Shown: positions 13,319 to 20,239, counted from the first letter of the stretch. The stretch: 21,678 nt of DNA from a virus (IMGVR_UViG_3300000212_000005:2398-24075); one strand, 5' to 3'. Numbers and translations are program-made. The notes: a model not told the origin generated them from the sequence alone.

Positions 13319-13879
13319 ATGAACAAAGAAGATAGAGTAAAAGAATTAATTGCTTGTTGTCGTATGAAAGATGGTAGAAGATTTTGTAGTTTTTCAATAA
13401 TACATGATGGAGTAAAGTATTATGCTTCTGTTATGTTAGCTAAATCTATTTGGAATCTTTATAATCCAGATAATAAAGTAGTTTACGGTGATGGTTGCGT
13501 TATACATCATATAGATGGTAATAAATTAAATGATAATATTAGTAATTTAATAAAATTAACTAGAAAAGAACATGGAATTTGGCATAGTACTGGTAAAAGA
13601 AATGCTATGTATGGTAAAGAAATAACAAATGAGCATAGGAAGAATTTATCTTTATCACGTACAGGAGAAAAGAACCATATGTATGGAAAATTTGGTAAAG
13701 ATGCTCCTAACTATGGATTAAAAAGATCTAAAGAAACAAAAAATAAAATATCTAAAGCTGTGAGTGGTGAAAGCAATTATAATTATGGTAGAAAATGGTC
13801 AAATGAAAGAAAAGATAGACATTCTATTATGCTAAAAGAATCGTGGAAAAAAAGAAAATTACAAATTGTTAAAAATTGA
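13319..13879 (+). CDS. HNH homing endonuclease with NUMOD3 repeats
   Basis: ATG 13319 with AAGGAG at 13307-13312 supplied by the repeated leader. 186 residues. The HNH nuclease motif is VIHHIDGNKLNDNISNLIKLTRKEH (about 61-85, with His-His, Asn and His ligands/catalytic residues). It is followed by DNA-binding NUMOD3-type repeats with the pattern G-x2-N-x-MYGK / NYG / YNYGRKWS and Lys-rich helices. This layout is standard for free-standing phage homing endonucleases, which cut a matching site in phages lacking the gene and spread by repair. It stands between portal and protease genes without breaking either, so it is an intergenic insertion, not an intron. Its end overlaps the next gene by 14 bases. 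Confidence 0.92.
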   Translation: MNKEDRVKELIACCRMKDGRRFCSFSIIHDGVKYYASVMLAKSIWNLYNPDNKVVYGDGCVIHHIDGNKLNDNISNLIKLTRKEHGIWHSTGKRNAMYGKEITNEHRKNLSLSRTGEKNHMYGKFGKDAPNYGLKRSKETKNKISKAVSGESNYNYGRKWSNERKDRHSIMLKESWKKRKLQIVKN

Positions 13880-14747
13880 TTCTTATTATTTAAAACAGAA
13901 ACAATCCTTACCATTACAAGCTAAGATTATGTTTTCTGAAAGACGTATTGAAGAATTTTATAGGCATTATAATGGAAAAGTATATGTATCATTTTCAGGT
14001 GGTAAAGATTCTACTGTTCTTTTAGATATAATTAGAAAGAAATATCCTAATACTAAAGCTATGTTTTTAAATACTGGCTTAGAGTATCCAGAGATTATTA
14101 AATTTGTAAAAAGTGTAGATAATGTAGTTTGGGTAAAACCTAAAATGAATTTTAAAGAAGTATTAAATCATTATGGTTATCCTATTGTATCTAAAGAAGT
14201 TAGTCAAAAATTATTTGAAGTTATAAATACAAAATCTGATAAGTTAAGAAACAAAAGATTATATGGTGATAAAAATAAGTCAGGTAAAATACCAGAAAAA
14301 TGGAAGTATTTAATAAATTCTAATTTTAAAATAAGTTATAAGTGTTGTGATGCATTAAAAAAATGGCCTTCACGTAAGTTTGAAAAAGAGTATGGATTAT
14401 TACCGTTTATAGGAACTATGGTTTATGATAGTGCTTTAAGAAAACAGAAGTATTTAAGAAAAGGTTGTAATATTTTTGATGGTAAAAAGAAAGAATCATT
14501 ACCTTTATCTATTTGGTTAGAAAAAGATATTTGGGAATACATTAAATTAAATAATTTAAAATATTCTAGTATATATGATATAGGTTATAAAAATACAGGT
14601 TGTATGTTTTGTATGTTTGGTGTTCATTTAGAGAAACCAAATAAATTCCAGATTATGAAAAAAACTCATAATAAGTTATATAAATATTGTATAAGTAATT
14701 TAGGTATTGGTAAAGTTTTAGATAAAATAGGAGTTAAATATGGGTGA
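13866..14747 (+). CDS. PP-loop (PAPS/APS reductase-like) protein with Fe-S cysteines
   Basis: Read from TTG 13866; SD is weak and no nearby ATG exists before 13929, so the start is uncertain. 293 residues. The PP-loop SFSGGKDS (42-49) binds and activates a nucleotide (adenylyl chemistry), followed by FLNTGLEYPEI typical of PAPS reductase family proteins. Cys160-Cys161 and Cys246-x2-Cys249 reproduce the CC...CxxC pattern that binds a [4Fe-4S] cluster in APS reductases, while the C-terminal ECGLH catalytic motif of true reductases is not seen. It is therefore likely a phage member of the wider PP-loop ATPase group with some sulfur or nucleotide-transfer role rather than an assimilatory reductase. 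It sits as a non-structural gene within the head operon, next to the HNH gene. Confidence 0.82.
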   Translation: MLKIDSYYLKQKQSLPLQAKIMFSERRIEEFYRHYNGKVYVSFSGGKDSTVLLDIIRKKYPNTKAMFLNTGLEYPEIIKFVKSVDNVVWVKPKMNFKEVLNHYGYPIVSKEVSQKLFEVINTKSDKLRNKRLYGDKNKSGKIPEKWKYLINSNFKISYKCCDALKKWPSRKFEKEYGLLPFIGTMVYDSALRKQKYLRKGCNIFDGKKKESLPLSIWLEKDIWEYIKLNNLKYSSIYDIGYKNTGCMFCMFGVHLEKPNKFQIMKKTHNKLYKYCISNLGIGKVLDKIGVKYG

Positions 14748-15075
14748 TGTTTATAGGGGTTCTGGTTTAAGTAGTTTATTAAATTCTAAAATAGATTCCA
14801 AAGTATCTGATACTAAGTCAAAAGGCGATATAAAAGATTCTATGGGTAAAGCTGCTGGTATATCATCTGCTACTGTTAATAATATACTGAGTGGAAATAT
14901 TAATTGTCCACCTATAGAACGTCTTAGCGGTTTTGCTAAAGTATTAAATGTAAGTTTAAAAAGTTTAAAGGATGCTGCTAAACGTGATGGTTGTAAGTAT
15001 TCTGATGAAAGATCTATTTGTGAATTTACTAATCCAATTGATAAATTAGATTTTATTTTAGGTATTGAGAGGTAA
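14740..15075 (+). CDS. XRE/Cro-type helix-turn-helix protein in the head operon
   Basis: ATG 14740 with AGGAG at 14729-14733; overlaps the previous stop. 111 residues. After a Ser-rich N-terminus comes a Cro/CI-like HTH: IKDSMGKAAGISSATVNNILSGN, then INCPPIERLSGFAKVLNVSLKSLKDAA. The C-terminal part (ERSICEFTNPIDKLDFILGIER) is separate. It could regulate late genes, but HTH proteins at this place in head operons of low-GC phages may equally serve as DNA-binding morphogenesis factors. The gene is followed after 3 bases by 15079, so they are one transcription unit. Confidence 0.75.
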   Translation: MGDVYRGSGLSSLLNSKIDSKVSDTKSKGDIKDSMGKAAGISSATVNNILSGNINCPPIERLSGFAKVLNVSLKSLKDAAKRDGCKYSDERSICEFTNPIDKLDFILGIER

Positions 15076-15078
15076 TTT

Positions 15079-16077
15079 ATGGGATATAAGTTTTTAAAAG
15101 AACAGTATGAAAAACTAAATAGGGATGCATCTGTATACGAAGAAGTTGATGAGGAGATGCCTGACACATTTGATCTAAGTGCTAGTGTTACTGTTGCTGA
15201 TTTAGATGATGCTGAGTTACTTTTTAGAGAATCTATAATTAAAGCATTTTATGAAATTACTGTAAGAACTGGTAAACATGTTTATGGTTACAGTAAAGAA
15301 GATTTAGAGAAAATGCAAAATGAAATTATAGAGGAGTTTGAACAAAGAGGTAGAAGATATGATGTTCCTCTAGATAGAAGTGGTAATGGATGTGACATAA
15401 AGAGGGGTAAGGATGGAGCACCTGATATTGGAAATGCACCTAAAGAAGCTAAGAGTATTGTATCTAAAGCATATAATAAGTGTATAGAAGATAGAAGTAA
15501 TAAGAAACCTAGTGATGTAGATAACAACTCTACACAGTCTGCTTGTACAAATGTTGCTATGAAAGCATTAACAGATGCTGGTTATGGTATTGATAATGAT
15601 GGGGAATGGAAAAAGAGAAGTGTGTCTAAGACTAAACAGTTTTTTAGGTTTATTACAGATCCAGAAGTTAGACTAAGACAACATGATTTTGAAACTGGTA
15701 AGTGTGAATATTGTCAGTATTTTCATGATATGAGATGTAGAGTACTAGAACATATGGTATCTGCTGAACAAGTTTGTGACGCATATTCAGGTGGTTATTA
15801 TTTCTCAGATGATAGTGGTACACGTAAGTATACTATTGAAAATTTTAACAAGTTTATAAGGGGTCTTGTTGACAATAAAATATTACAAAATACTGTTATT
15901 AGAAGTTTAGATACTCCTGTTGGTATTCTTATTATATTTAAAGATAATATGAAACCTGATCCACATTACTTCTCTATATCAGTTGGTGAGTTCATTGAAA
16001 GTACAATAAGTAAGAACCATTGGATGCAATCGGAGGTGGATGCGATATCTAATACAGGTGGATTCATTAACGAGTAA
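15079..16077 (+). CDS. ChaB-like and Cys-motif head-operon protein, 332 aa
   Basis: ATG 15079 with GAGAGGT upstream. N-terminal 1-110 is acidic and helical. Residues about 115-180 (DIGNAPKEAKSIVSKAYNKCIEDR... then ACTNVAMKALTDAGYGIDNDGEWKK) resemble the ChaB fold seen in phage head proteins. Then a four-cysteine motif C209-x2-C212-x7-C220-x12-C233 (CEYCQYFHDMRCR...VCDAYSG) resembles the high-potential iron-sulfur-like or zinc motif common in phage head-operon proteins. The C-terminal 100 residues (IRSLDTPVGILIIFKDNMKPDPHYFSISVGEF) form a beta-rich domain. The domain labels are by eye and moderate in certainty; the role is unknown, though position between portal and protease implies head assembly. 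Confidence 0.65.
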   Translation: MGYKFLKEQYEKLNRDASVYEEVDEEMPDTFDLSASVTVADLDDAELLFRESIIKAFYEITVRTGKHVYGYSKEDLEKMQNEIIEEFEQRGRRYDVPLDRSGNGCDIKRGKDGAPDIGNAPKEAKSIVSKAYNKCIEDRSNKKPSDVDNNSTQSACTNVAMKALTDAGYGIDNDGEWKKRSVSKTKQFFRFITDPEVRLRQHDFETGKCEYCQYFHDMRCRVLEHMVSAEQVCDAYSGGYYFSDDSGTRKYTIENFNKFIRGLVDNKILQNTVIRSLDTPVGILIIFKDNMKPDPHYFSISVGEFIESTISKNHWMQSEVDAISNTGGFINE

Positions 16078-16079
16078 GA

Positions 16080-16162
16080 ATTAAGGGCTAGTGCCTATAA
16101 CACGAAAGCTACATTCCTAGTAGTTGCCTTTATACATTTTTTATAGGAAATTATTCAAGGAG
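16080..16162 (+). promoter_or_regulatory. Structured 5' leader, copy B (before protease gene)
   Basis: Matches copy A along its whole length except an 11-base block (16092-16102 against 13243-13253) and a few single changes. Stem TAAGGGC (16082-16088) with GCCTTTA (16126-16132) keeps pairing through one G-T; hairpin GCTAC (16108-16112) with GTAGT (16120-16124) and loop ATTCCTA are identical; TAGGAA (16144-16149) can pair with the loop; SD AAGGAG at 16157-16162. In this copy CCTATA (16094-16099) could also pair with TATAGG (16142-16147), a competing fold. Confidence 0.7.
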
Positions 16163-16169
16163 TATTCTT

Positions 16170-17366
16170 ATGAGTAATAAAGAAGTAAAATTTGATGCAA
16201 ATATTGATGTAAAGAGATTTGCAGATCAAGAAGGTAAATGGATTATAGAAGGAATTGCCACTACTGCTGATCTAGATGTAGATGGTTTATATATTTCTGA
16301 GGAAGCATTGATAGGTGCAGAAGATGATTTAAAGAAATATACTACATTACTTTATAATCATGATAGGGATAAAGAAATAGGTAAGATTATTGATGTTAAA
16401 TATATGCCTGAACAAAGAGCTTTATGGATAAAGTGTTTAATTTCAAAAACTGTTCCTGATATTTGGCAGAAGGTCCAAGAAGGTGTTCTTAGTAAATTCA
16501 GTATTAGTGGTACTGCATTGGATTTTACTGAGAAATTTATTAAAGGTTTAGATAAGGTAGTACAGTATGTAAACCAGATGAAAATATTTGAAACTTCATT
16601 GGTAACAATACCAGCAGATGCTAGTGCAAGAACATTAGCATTTTATGTTGAGAAGTCAATGAAAGAATTTAGTGAGGAGAATAGTATGGCTAATAAAGCT
16701 AAAACTAAAGAAAAGAAGATTGAAAAGAGTCAAGAGGAAACTATTGATAGGGATGCTAAACAACTTGAAATTCTTGTTACTTCTGTAGAAGATGCTTTGA
16801 GTTCAGATGCAGATGGTGTTAAGGTTGACACACTTAGAAGTGTACTTGATTTTTTGAAAGCACTTGAAGCAACATCACCAGATATAACTGAAGATGTATC
16901 TAAAAGTTCAGTTAGTATAGATGATATTACAAAGGCTATTAATGATTCAATAGGTAATCTTATTGGTGAAATTAAAGAAACAGTTACAGCACTTTCAGAA
17001 GTTGTTGTTGATGTATCAAAGTCTAAAGTAGCTGATGAATCAAAGAAGGAAGATATTTCTAAGTCTGTTGATGAGAATAAGTATGAGAAGAAAGAAGATG
17101 AAACTAAAGAAATTTCTAAGTCTGTGGATGAAGATAAAGAAATTCTTGAAATAAGAAAAAGTCTTTCTGATTTGAAAAGTATGATTTCTAATAATCTTCC
17201 TATAAGAAAAGGTGTTGGTTTTGATGAACATAAGGAAGATGAGAGAGATGTTGAGAAGAATTTGAGTGAGAAGGAAAAGTTCTTAAGATCTGATAAATAT
17301 AAAGAAGCAGCACCTGGAGATAAGTTAGGTATGTTGATGGATTTTAATGCATCTCAAGTAAAGTAA
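16170..17366 (+). CDS. Prohead serine protease fused to a scaffold domain
   Basis: ATG 16170 with AAGGAG at 16157-16162 at the end of leader copy B. 398 residues. Residues 1-165 are a prohead protease of the HK97/herpesvirus type: LYNHDRDKEIGKI with His64, VLSKFSISGTA with Ser111, then ETSLVTIPADASARTL as the third conserved segment. Residues about 170-398 are Lys/Glu-rich, coiled-coil and low complexity with near-repeats ISKSVDE (two copies near residues 297-320), ending SEKEKFLRSDKYKEAAPGDKLGMLMDFNASQVK: a scaffold that guides capsid assembly and is then digested. The capsid gene follows 31 bases later. An internal start at 16686 may give the scaffold alone. Confidence 0.85.
   Translation: MSNKEVKFDANIDVKRFADQEGKWIIEGIATTADLDVDGLYISEEALIGAEDDLKKYTTLLYNHDRDKEIGKIIDVKYMPEQRALWIKCLISKTVPDIWQKVQEGVLSKFSISGTALDFTEKFIKGLDKVVQYVNQMKIFETSLVTIPADASARTLAFYVEKSMKEFSEENSMANKAKTKEKKIEKSQEETIDRDAKQLEILVTSVEDALSSDADGVKVDTLRSVLDFLKALEATSPDITEDVSKSSVSIDDITKAINDSIGNLIGEIKETVTALSEVVVDVSKSKVADESKKEDISKSVDENKYEKKEDETKEISKSVDEDKEILEIRKSLSDLKSMISNNLPIRKGVGFDEHKEDERDVEKNLSEKEKFLRSDKYKEAAPGDKLGMLMDFNASQVK
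16686..17366 (+). CDS. Nested in-frame scaffold protein (putative internal start)
   Basis: Within the protease gene, in the same frame, ATG 16686 is preceded by a strong SD GAGGAGA (16674-16680) at 6-7 nt. Translation from it gives 226 residues starting MANKAKTKEKKIEKSQEET, exactly the scaffold half without the protease. In lambda, the scaffold Nu3 is made in this way from inside the protease gene C. The position of the SD at the domain boundary makes the same arrangement likely here, supplying many scaffold copies and few proteases. Confidence 0.6.
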   Translation: MANKAKTKEKKIEKSQEETIDRDAKQLEILVTSVEDALSSDADGVKVDTLRSVLDFLKALEATSPDITEDVSKSSVSIDDITKAINDSIGNLIGEIKETVTALSEVVVDVSKSKVADESKKEDISKSVDENKYEKKEDETKEISKSVDEDKEILEIRKSLSDLKSMISNNLPIRKGVGFDEHKEDERDVEKNLSEKEKFLRSDKYKEAAPGDKLGMLMDFNASQVK

Positions 17367-17397
17367 AATTTAATAAGTTTAATAGAAGGAGATTAAT

Positions 17398-18330
17398 ATG
17401 GGTAATAATTGGCAAAATGAGATTAAGAGGTCTCTTGATTATAGTGCTACAGGTGGTGTTCTTATTCAGCCAGAGGTTGATAAGATTATAGCAGAAATCA
17501 TAGAGTATAAGAATCCTCTTAGACAAAACATTCCAAGGAAACAGAGAAGTTCTGATTCTTGGTTGTTAAATAGGCGTAGTGCTGCTGCTGCAAATACAGT
17601 TGCACAGTGGGTAAGTGATCTTACTGAACCAGATATTGATAGAAGTGAATCAGCTAGGGTAACATTTCAGTTCAGAACATTGCTTGCTAGAGGTAAAGTA
17701 ACAAGGTTTGCACAGGATGCAGGTAGAAGTTATAAGGATTTGCTTTCTGAGGAAATTGAAACAAGGTCTAGGGCTTTCAGAGATAAAGAAGAGTTAGCAA
17801 TGTTTTATGGTGCTACAGCTAATCTTGAGCCTGATGGTTTAAATACACTTATCACAGGTAATCAGAGAATTGCACAGGCTACTACTCTTGGTGGAAGTGC
17901 TTTCACTGTAGCTAAGATGGATGAAACTATTGATGCGTGTGCAGGAGCACCTGATGTTATGATTACATCTAAGTCCGGTAGACGTAAGATTAGTGCTGCA
18001 TTGCAGTCACAACAGAGATGGGTTGACTCAGTAGAAGTAAAAGGTGGGTTTAGGGTTATGTCTTATGATGAGATACCTGTATTTGCATCTACTAATGTAC
18101 TGAATACATTCTATTTTGATGGAACTAATCAGCTTGGTGCTACTGGAAGTACTACTAATATTTTTGTAGTAGATACTAGTGAGTTTTGGGTAGGTTATAT
18201 GAATGATGTAACTGTTACTCCTTTGAGTAAAACCAGTTCACAGTTTGATCAGTTTGACATTTATGCGGATGAAGCTTTTGTGATGCGATCTACTATACAC
18301 CACTCAACTTTAGAAGGTGTAACTGCTTAG
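17398..18330 (+). CDS. Major capsid protein, HK97-fold
   Basis: ATG 17398 with AAGGAG closely upstream (GAAGGAGATTAAT). 310 residues, less A+T-biased in codon choice than flanking genes, as expected for a highly expressed protein. The order protease-scaffold then capsid is standard. Sequence pieces agree with the HK97 fold: GGVLIQPEVDKIIAEII at the N-arm start, a middle segment RTLLARGKVTRFAQDAG, ELAMFYGATA with EPDGLNTLI in the spine/loop region, APDVMITSKSGRRKISAAL, then VMSYDEIPVFAS and a C-terminal beta tail. No long N-terminal delta domain is present, in agreement with a separate scaffold. It builds the icosahedral head. Confidence 0.88.
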   Translation: MGNNWQNEIKRSLDYSATGGVLIQPEVDKIIAEIIEYKNPLRQNIPRKQRSSDSWLLNRRSAAAANTVAQWVSDLTEPDIDRSESARVTFQFRTLLARGKVTRFAQDAGRSYKDLLSEEIETRSRAFRDKEELAMFYGATANLEPDGLNTLITGNQRIAQATTLGGSAFTVAKMDETIDACAGAPDVMITSKSGRRKISAALQSQQRWVDSVEVKGGFRVMSYDEIPVFASTNVLNTFYFDGTNQLGATGSTTNIFVVDTSEFWVGYMNDVTVTPLSKTSSQFDQFDIYADEAFVMRSTIHHSTLEGVTA

Positions 18331-18375
18331 TATTAAAGTACTTATGGTAATAACTTTATTATTACATAATGTATG

Positions 18376-18404
18376 TTTACAAGATTTGTGATCCCTAGTA
18401 TAAT
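18376..18404 (+). promoter_or_regulatory. Promoter after the capsid gene
   Basis: TTTACA (18376-18381), 17-nt spacer (18382-18398), TATAAT (18399-18404): eleven of twelve consensus bases. Predicted start near 18411. The spacer's last 11 bases are the left arm of the inverted repeat 18388-18446. It would drive the surface-protein and tail genes separately from the late promoter. A weak A+T hairpin (GTAATAA at 18347 with TTATTAC at 18359) lies between capsid gene and promoter. Confidence 0.75.
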
Positions 18405-18446
18405 AAGTTTGATATTTAAAATGTTAAATTTTTATCTAGGGGTCAC
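18388..18446 (+). repeat. 11-bp inverted repeat overlapping promoter and leader
   Basis: GTGATCCCTAG (18388-18398) and CTAGGGGTCAC (18436-18446) pair over 11 bp with one T-G wobble. The left arm abuts the -10 box, the right arm lies in the leader about 25-36 bases after the predicted start and holds the GGGG that would act as SD for the mini-ORF at 18450. No T-tract follows. It looks like a two-half-site operator. Confidence 0.6.
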
Positions 18447-18449
18447 ATT

Positions 18450-18485
18450 ATGTTGAAAATTGTAGAATTAGAAAAGAAGATTTAA
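18450..18485 (+). CDS. Possible 11-codon leader peptide
   Basis: ATG 18450 follows AGGGG at 18438-18442 at 7 nt spacing and reads MLKIVELEKKI then TAA at 18483-18485. The next gene (ATG 18505) has no visible SD, so this mini-ORF may bring ribosomes to it by re-initiation. It is in another frame. It may also be chance; there is no coding evidence in so short a frame. Confidence 0.3.
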   Translation: MLKIVELEKKI

Positions 18486-18504
18486 GTATTAAAAAATATA
18501 GAAT

Positions 18505-18930
18505 ATGACACACAAAGCTAGAATGGGACAAATACAAGATACATATCTTGTTGATGAAAATGATAATAATATAGGTTCATTTGAAAGTCCTATTCATGTT
18601 CAAGGAATAGTTGGAATTACTATTACTGTTAGTGTTGATCCTGTAGAGATGACTGATGTTGAAGGATTAGGAGATATATCAGTAGGTACTTCAGAAGTTC
18701 AAATATCTATAACTGGAACACCAACACAAATAATAAGAATACAGGCAGATGATAAAAATACTGGTTTAATATTTGTTGGTAAATCTGGTATATTAAGTGA
18801 TAAAACAAATGATGTGTTTAGGTTAGAAGCTACAGAGGAAGCAATAATTAGTTATAATGATGTTAGTAATGCTTTGTATGCTATAAGTAATTTAGCAGGT
18901 CAAACTATTAATGTTGGGGCTTTATTATGA
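18505..18930 (+). CDS. Virion-associated beta-rich protein, 141 aa
   Basis: ATG 18505 is the first start after an in-frame TAG at 18499; ATG 18523 is an alternative, giving MGQIQDTYLV. Neither has a good SD. The C-terminal part IRIQADDKNTGLIFVGKSGILS...VFRLEATEEAIISYNDVSNALYAISNLAGQTINV follows a pattern frequent in small phage virion proteins (Ile-x-Ala-x3-Asn-Thr-Gly-x-[IV]-x-VG-x-SG, then Leu-x-Ala-x-E, then LYAI). It is therefore probably a head decoration or adaptor-fibre protein. It overlaps the next gene by ATGA at 18927, so translation of the two is coupled. Confidence 0.7.
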   Translation: MTHKARMGQIQDTYLVDENDNNIGSFESPIHVQGIVGITITVSVDPVEMTDVEGLGDISVGTSEVQISITGTPTQIIRIQADDKNTGLIFVGKSGILSDKTNDVFRLEATEEAIISYNDVSNALYAISNLAGQTINVGALL

Positions 18931-19919
18931 GTTTAGTATCATCTATAAGACGAGCTATTAAAATAGAAAGTAGAATTATAAATTCTACTGTTGGTAGTGT
19001 TTTGTTTATAGGTACTGATGGTAAATTACAACAAGACAATTCCAATTTGTTTTGGGATGACACTAATAAAAGGCTTGGAATTGGTACAGATGCACCTGGA
19101 GCACATCTTGAAGTAGAAGACGATACTGATGTAACTGCAATACAAGTATCAAACTCTGCCACAGACGGGGATCCTATACTTGCTTTTGCATTGTCTGGTA
19201 CAAAGATATTCACAATGGGAGTTGATGACGGTGACGGAGACAGCTTTAAGATAGGAACGAGTGCGATAGGTACTAATACACGATTCAGAATAGATAGTGA
19301 TGGAGTGATGTCATTACCTAAATCATCAGGGAAAGGTATTAAAATAGACACTACCACACCAACATTTGGTTGGAGAGATATAACTGGTCAAATTAGAACT
19401 AGGGGTGTTGGTTCTACAGATCCTACTGATGCAGTATATAGGAACGGTATAAAAGGATTTCAATTTGCAGTAAACGATGAGTCATGGATGGAGTTTCATA
19501 TTCCACATGATTATGTTCCTGGGACTGATATTCATATACATTGTCATTGGAGTCATAATGTTACAACTGTTACAGGAGGGACTACAGATTGGTCATTTGA
19601 AATTATATATGCAAAAGGTCATACACAATCTGCTTTTCCTGCATCTGTTACTGTAGTTGCACAACAAACAGCAAGTACTACCCAGTATATGCATCTTATC
19701 AATGAAGTGCAAGCATCTGTAAGCGGAGGTTCTGGTACTCAAATAGATACAGATTTAATAGAACCAGATGGTATACTTTTAGTTAGATCATTTTTATCTG
19801 CTAATGCTATGACAGTGTCAAGCGGACCTGTCCCTGATCCATTTTGCCATTTTGCTGACTTGCATTATCAATCAACAAATATAGCCACTAAAGATAAGGC
19901 TCCAAATTTTTATACATAA
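18927..19919 (+). CDS. Tail-fibre or surface structural protein
   Basis: ATG 18927 overlaps the stop of the upstream gene. 330 residues. The N-terminal region has DGKLQQDNSNLFWDDTNKRLGIGTDAPGAHLEV; the piece LFWDDTNKRLGIGT-x2-P-x4-L is a recurrent element of phage tail fibres and related surface proteins. After a linker, the C-terminal domain (about 165-330) contains FAVNDESWMEFHIPHDYVPGTDIHIHCHWSHN, a His-rich beta sandwich signature I have seen in phage structural proteins, and ends DPFCHFADLHYQS. By eye, the stretch 19130-19340 is less A+T-rich than neighbours, which suggests acquisition from another phage. Likely host contact or decoration; not a proven receptor binder. Confidence 0.75.
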   Translation: MSLVSSIRRAIKIESRIINSTVGSVLFIGTDGKLQQDNSNLFWDDTNKRLGIGTDAPGAHLEVEDDTDVTAIQVSNSATDGDPILAFALSGTKIFTMGVDDGDGDSFKIGTSAIGTNTRFRIDSDGVMSLPKSSGKGIKIDTTTPTFGWRDITGQIRTRGVGSTDPTDAVYRNGIKGFQFAVNDESWMEFHIPHDYVPGTDIHIHCHWSHNVTTVTGGTTDWSFEIIYAKGHTQSAFPASVTVVAQQTASTTQYMHLINEVQASVSGGSGTQIDTDLIEPDGILLVRSFLSANAMTVSSGPVPDPFCHFADLHYQSTNIATKDKAPNFYT

Positions 19920-19927
19920 GGGTATTT

Positions 19928-20058
19928 ATGAGAAAATAGATAGTCAAATAGTGAATTTAACATAACTTATAATTAAATTACAGTCAGAAAAAGATTCGTT
20001 GGTTGCTAGTAGAATAGTTGCTAATTTAGAATCTAGAAAGATGGAATTAAATGGATGA
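19928..20058 (+). pseudogene. Decayed small coiled-coil gene
   Basis: After SD AAGGG (19918-19922), ATG 19928 reads only 3 codons to a stop. One base later the frame reads EKIDSQIVNLT, TAA (19963-19965), LIIKLQSEKDSLVASRIVANLESRKMELNG, TGA (20056-20058). Adding one G after the ATG and changing TAA to CAA would restore one 43-residue helical protein with a normal SD. This fits a gene with a one-base deletion and a C-to-T nonsense change. The final TGA overlaps the next gene's ATG. Sequencing error in the first lesion cannot be excluded. Confidence 0.45.
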
Positions 20059-20239
20059 TATAAATTTAGATGTTAATACTATAAAAGAAATACAAGAATC
20101 TAAAAAAGAAATATTATATATTGAAAGAAATATAATTAAATTAGTTACAGGGTTTTGTAATGCAAAAGGTAAAGATGTTAGTAATTATCAGTTTGATAAA
20201 ACTTTTACTAAATTAGAGTTGGTTAATAAAAAGAAATAA
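20051..20239 (+). CDS. Hypothetical protein, 62 aa, helical
   Basis: ATG 20051 overlaps the stop of the decayed frame before it; no strong SD is present, so it may once have been translationally coupled. The product is charged and helical: MDDINLDVNTIKEIQESKKEILYIERNIIKLVTGFCNAKGK..., with a Lys-rich end. There is no transmembrane part or known motif. It precedes the holin-like gene in the same unit. Function unknown. Confidence 0.6.
   Translation: MDDINLDVNTIKEIQESKKEILYIERNIIKLVTGFCNAKGKDVSNYQFDKTFTKLELVNKKK

Noticed and set aside
14751-15167. Minus-strand frame of 138 codons opposite the HTH gene
   Set aside because: Shadow; the + strand HTH protein is clear and has a good SD.
13231-16162. 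Group I intron around the HNH gene
   Set aside because: Portal and protease genes are complete on both sides, no exon is split, and no group I core (P3-P7) was recognised.
18908-19357. Minus-strand frame of 149 codons opposite the surface protein gene
   Set aside because: Shadow of 18927-19919; no SD and the + strand frame has clear fibre motifs.
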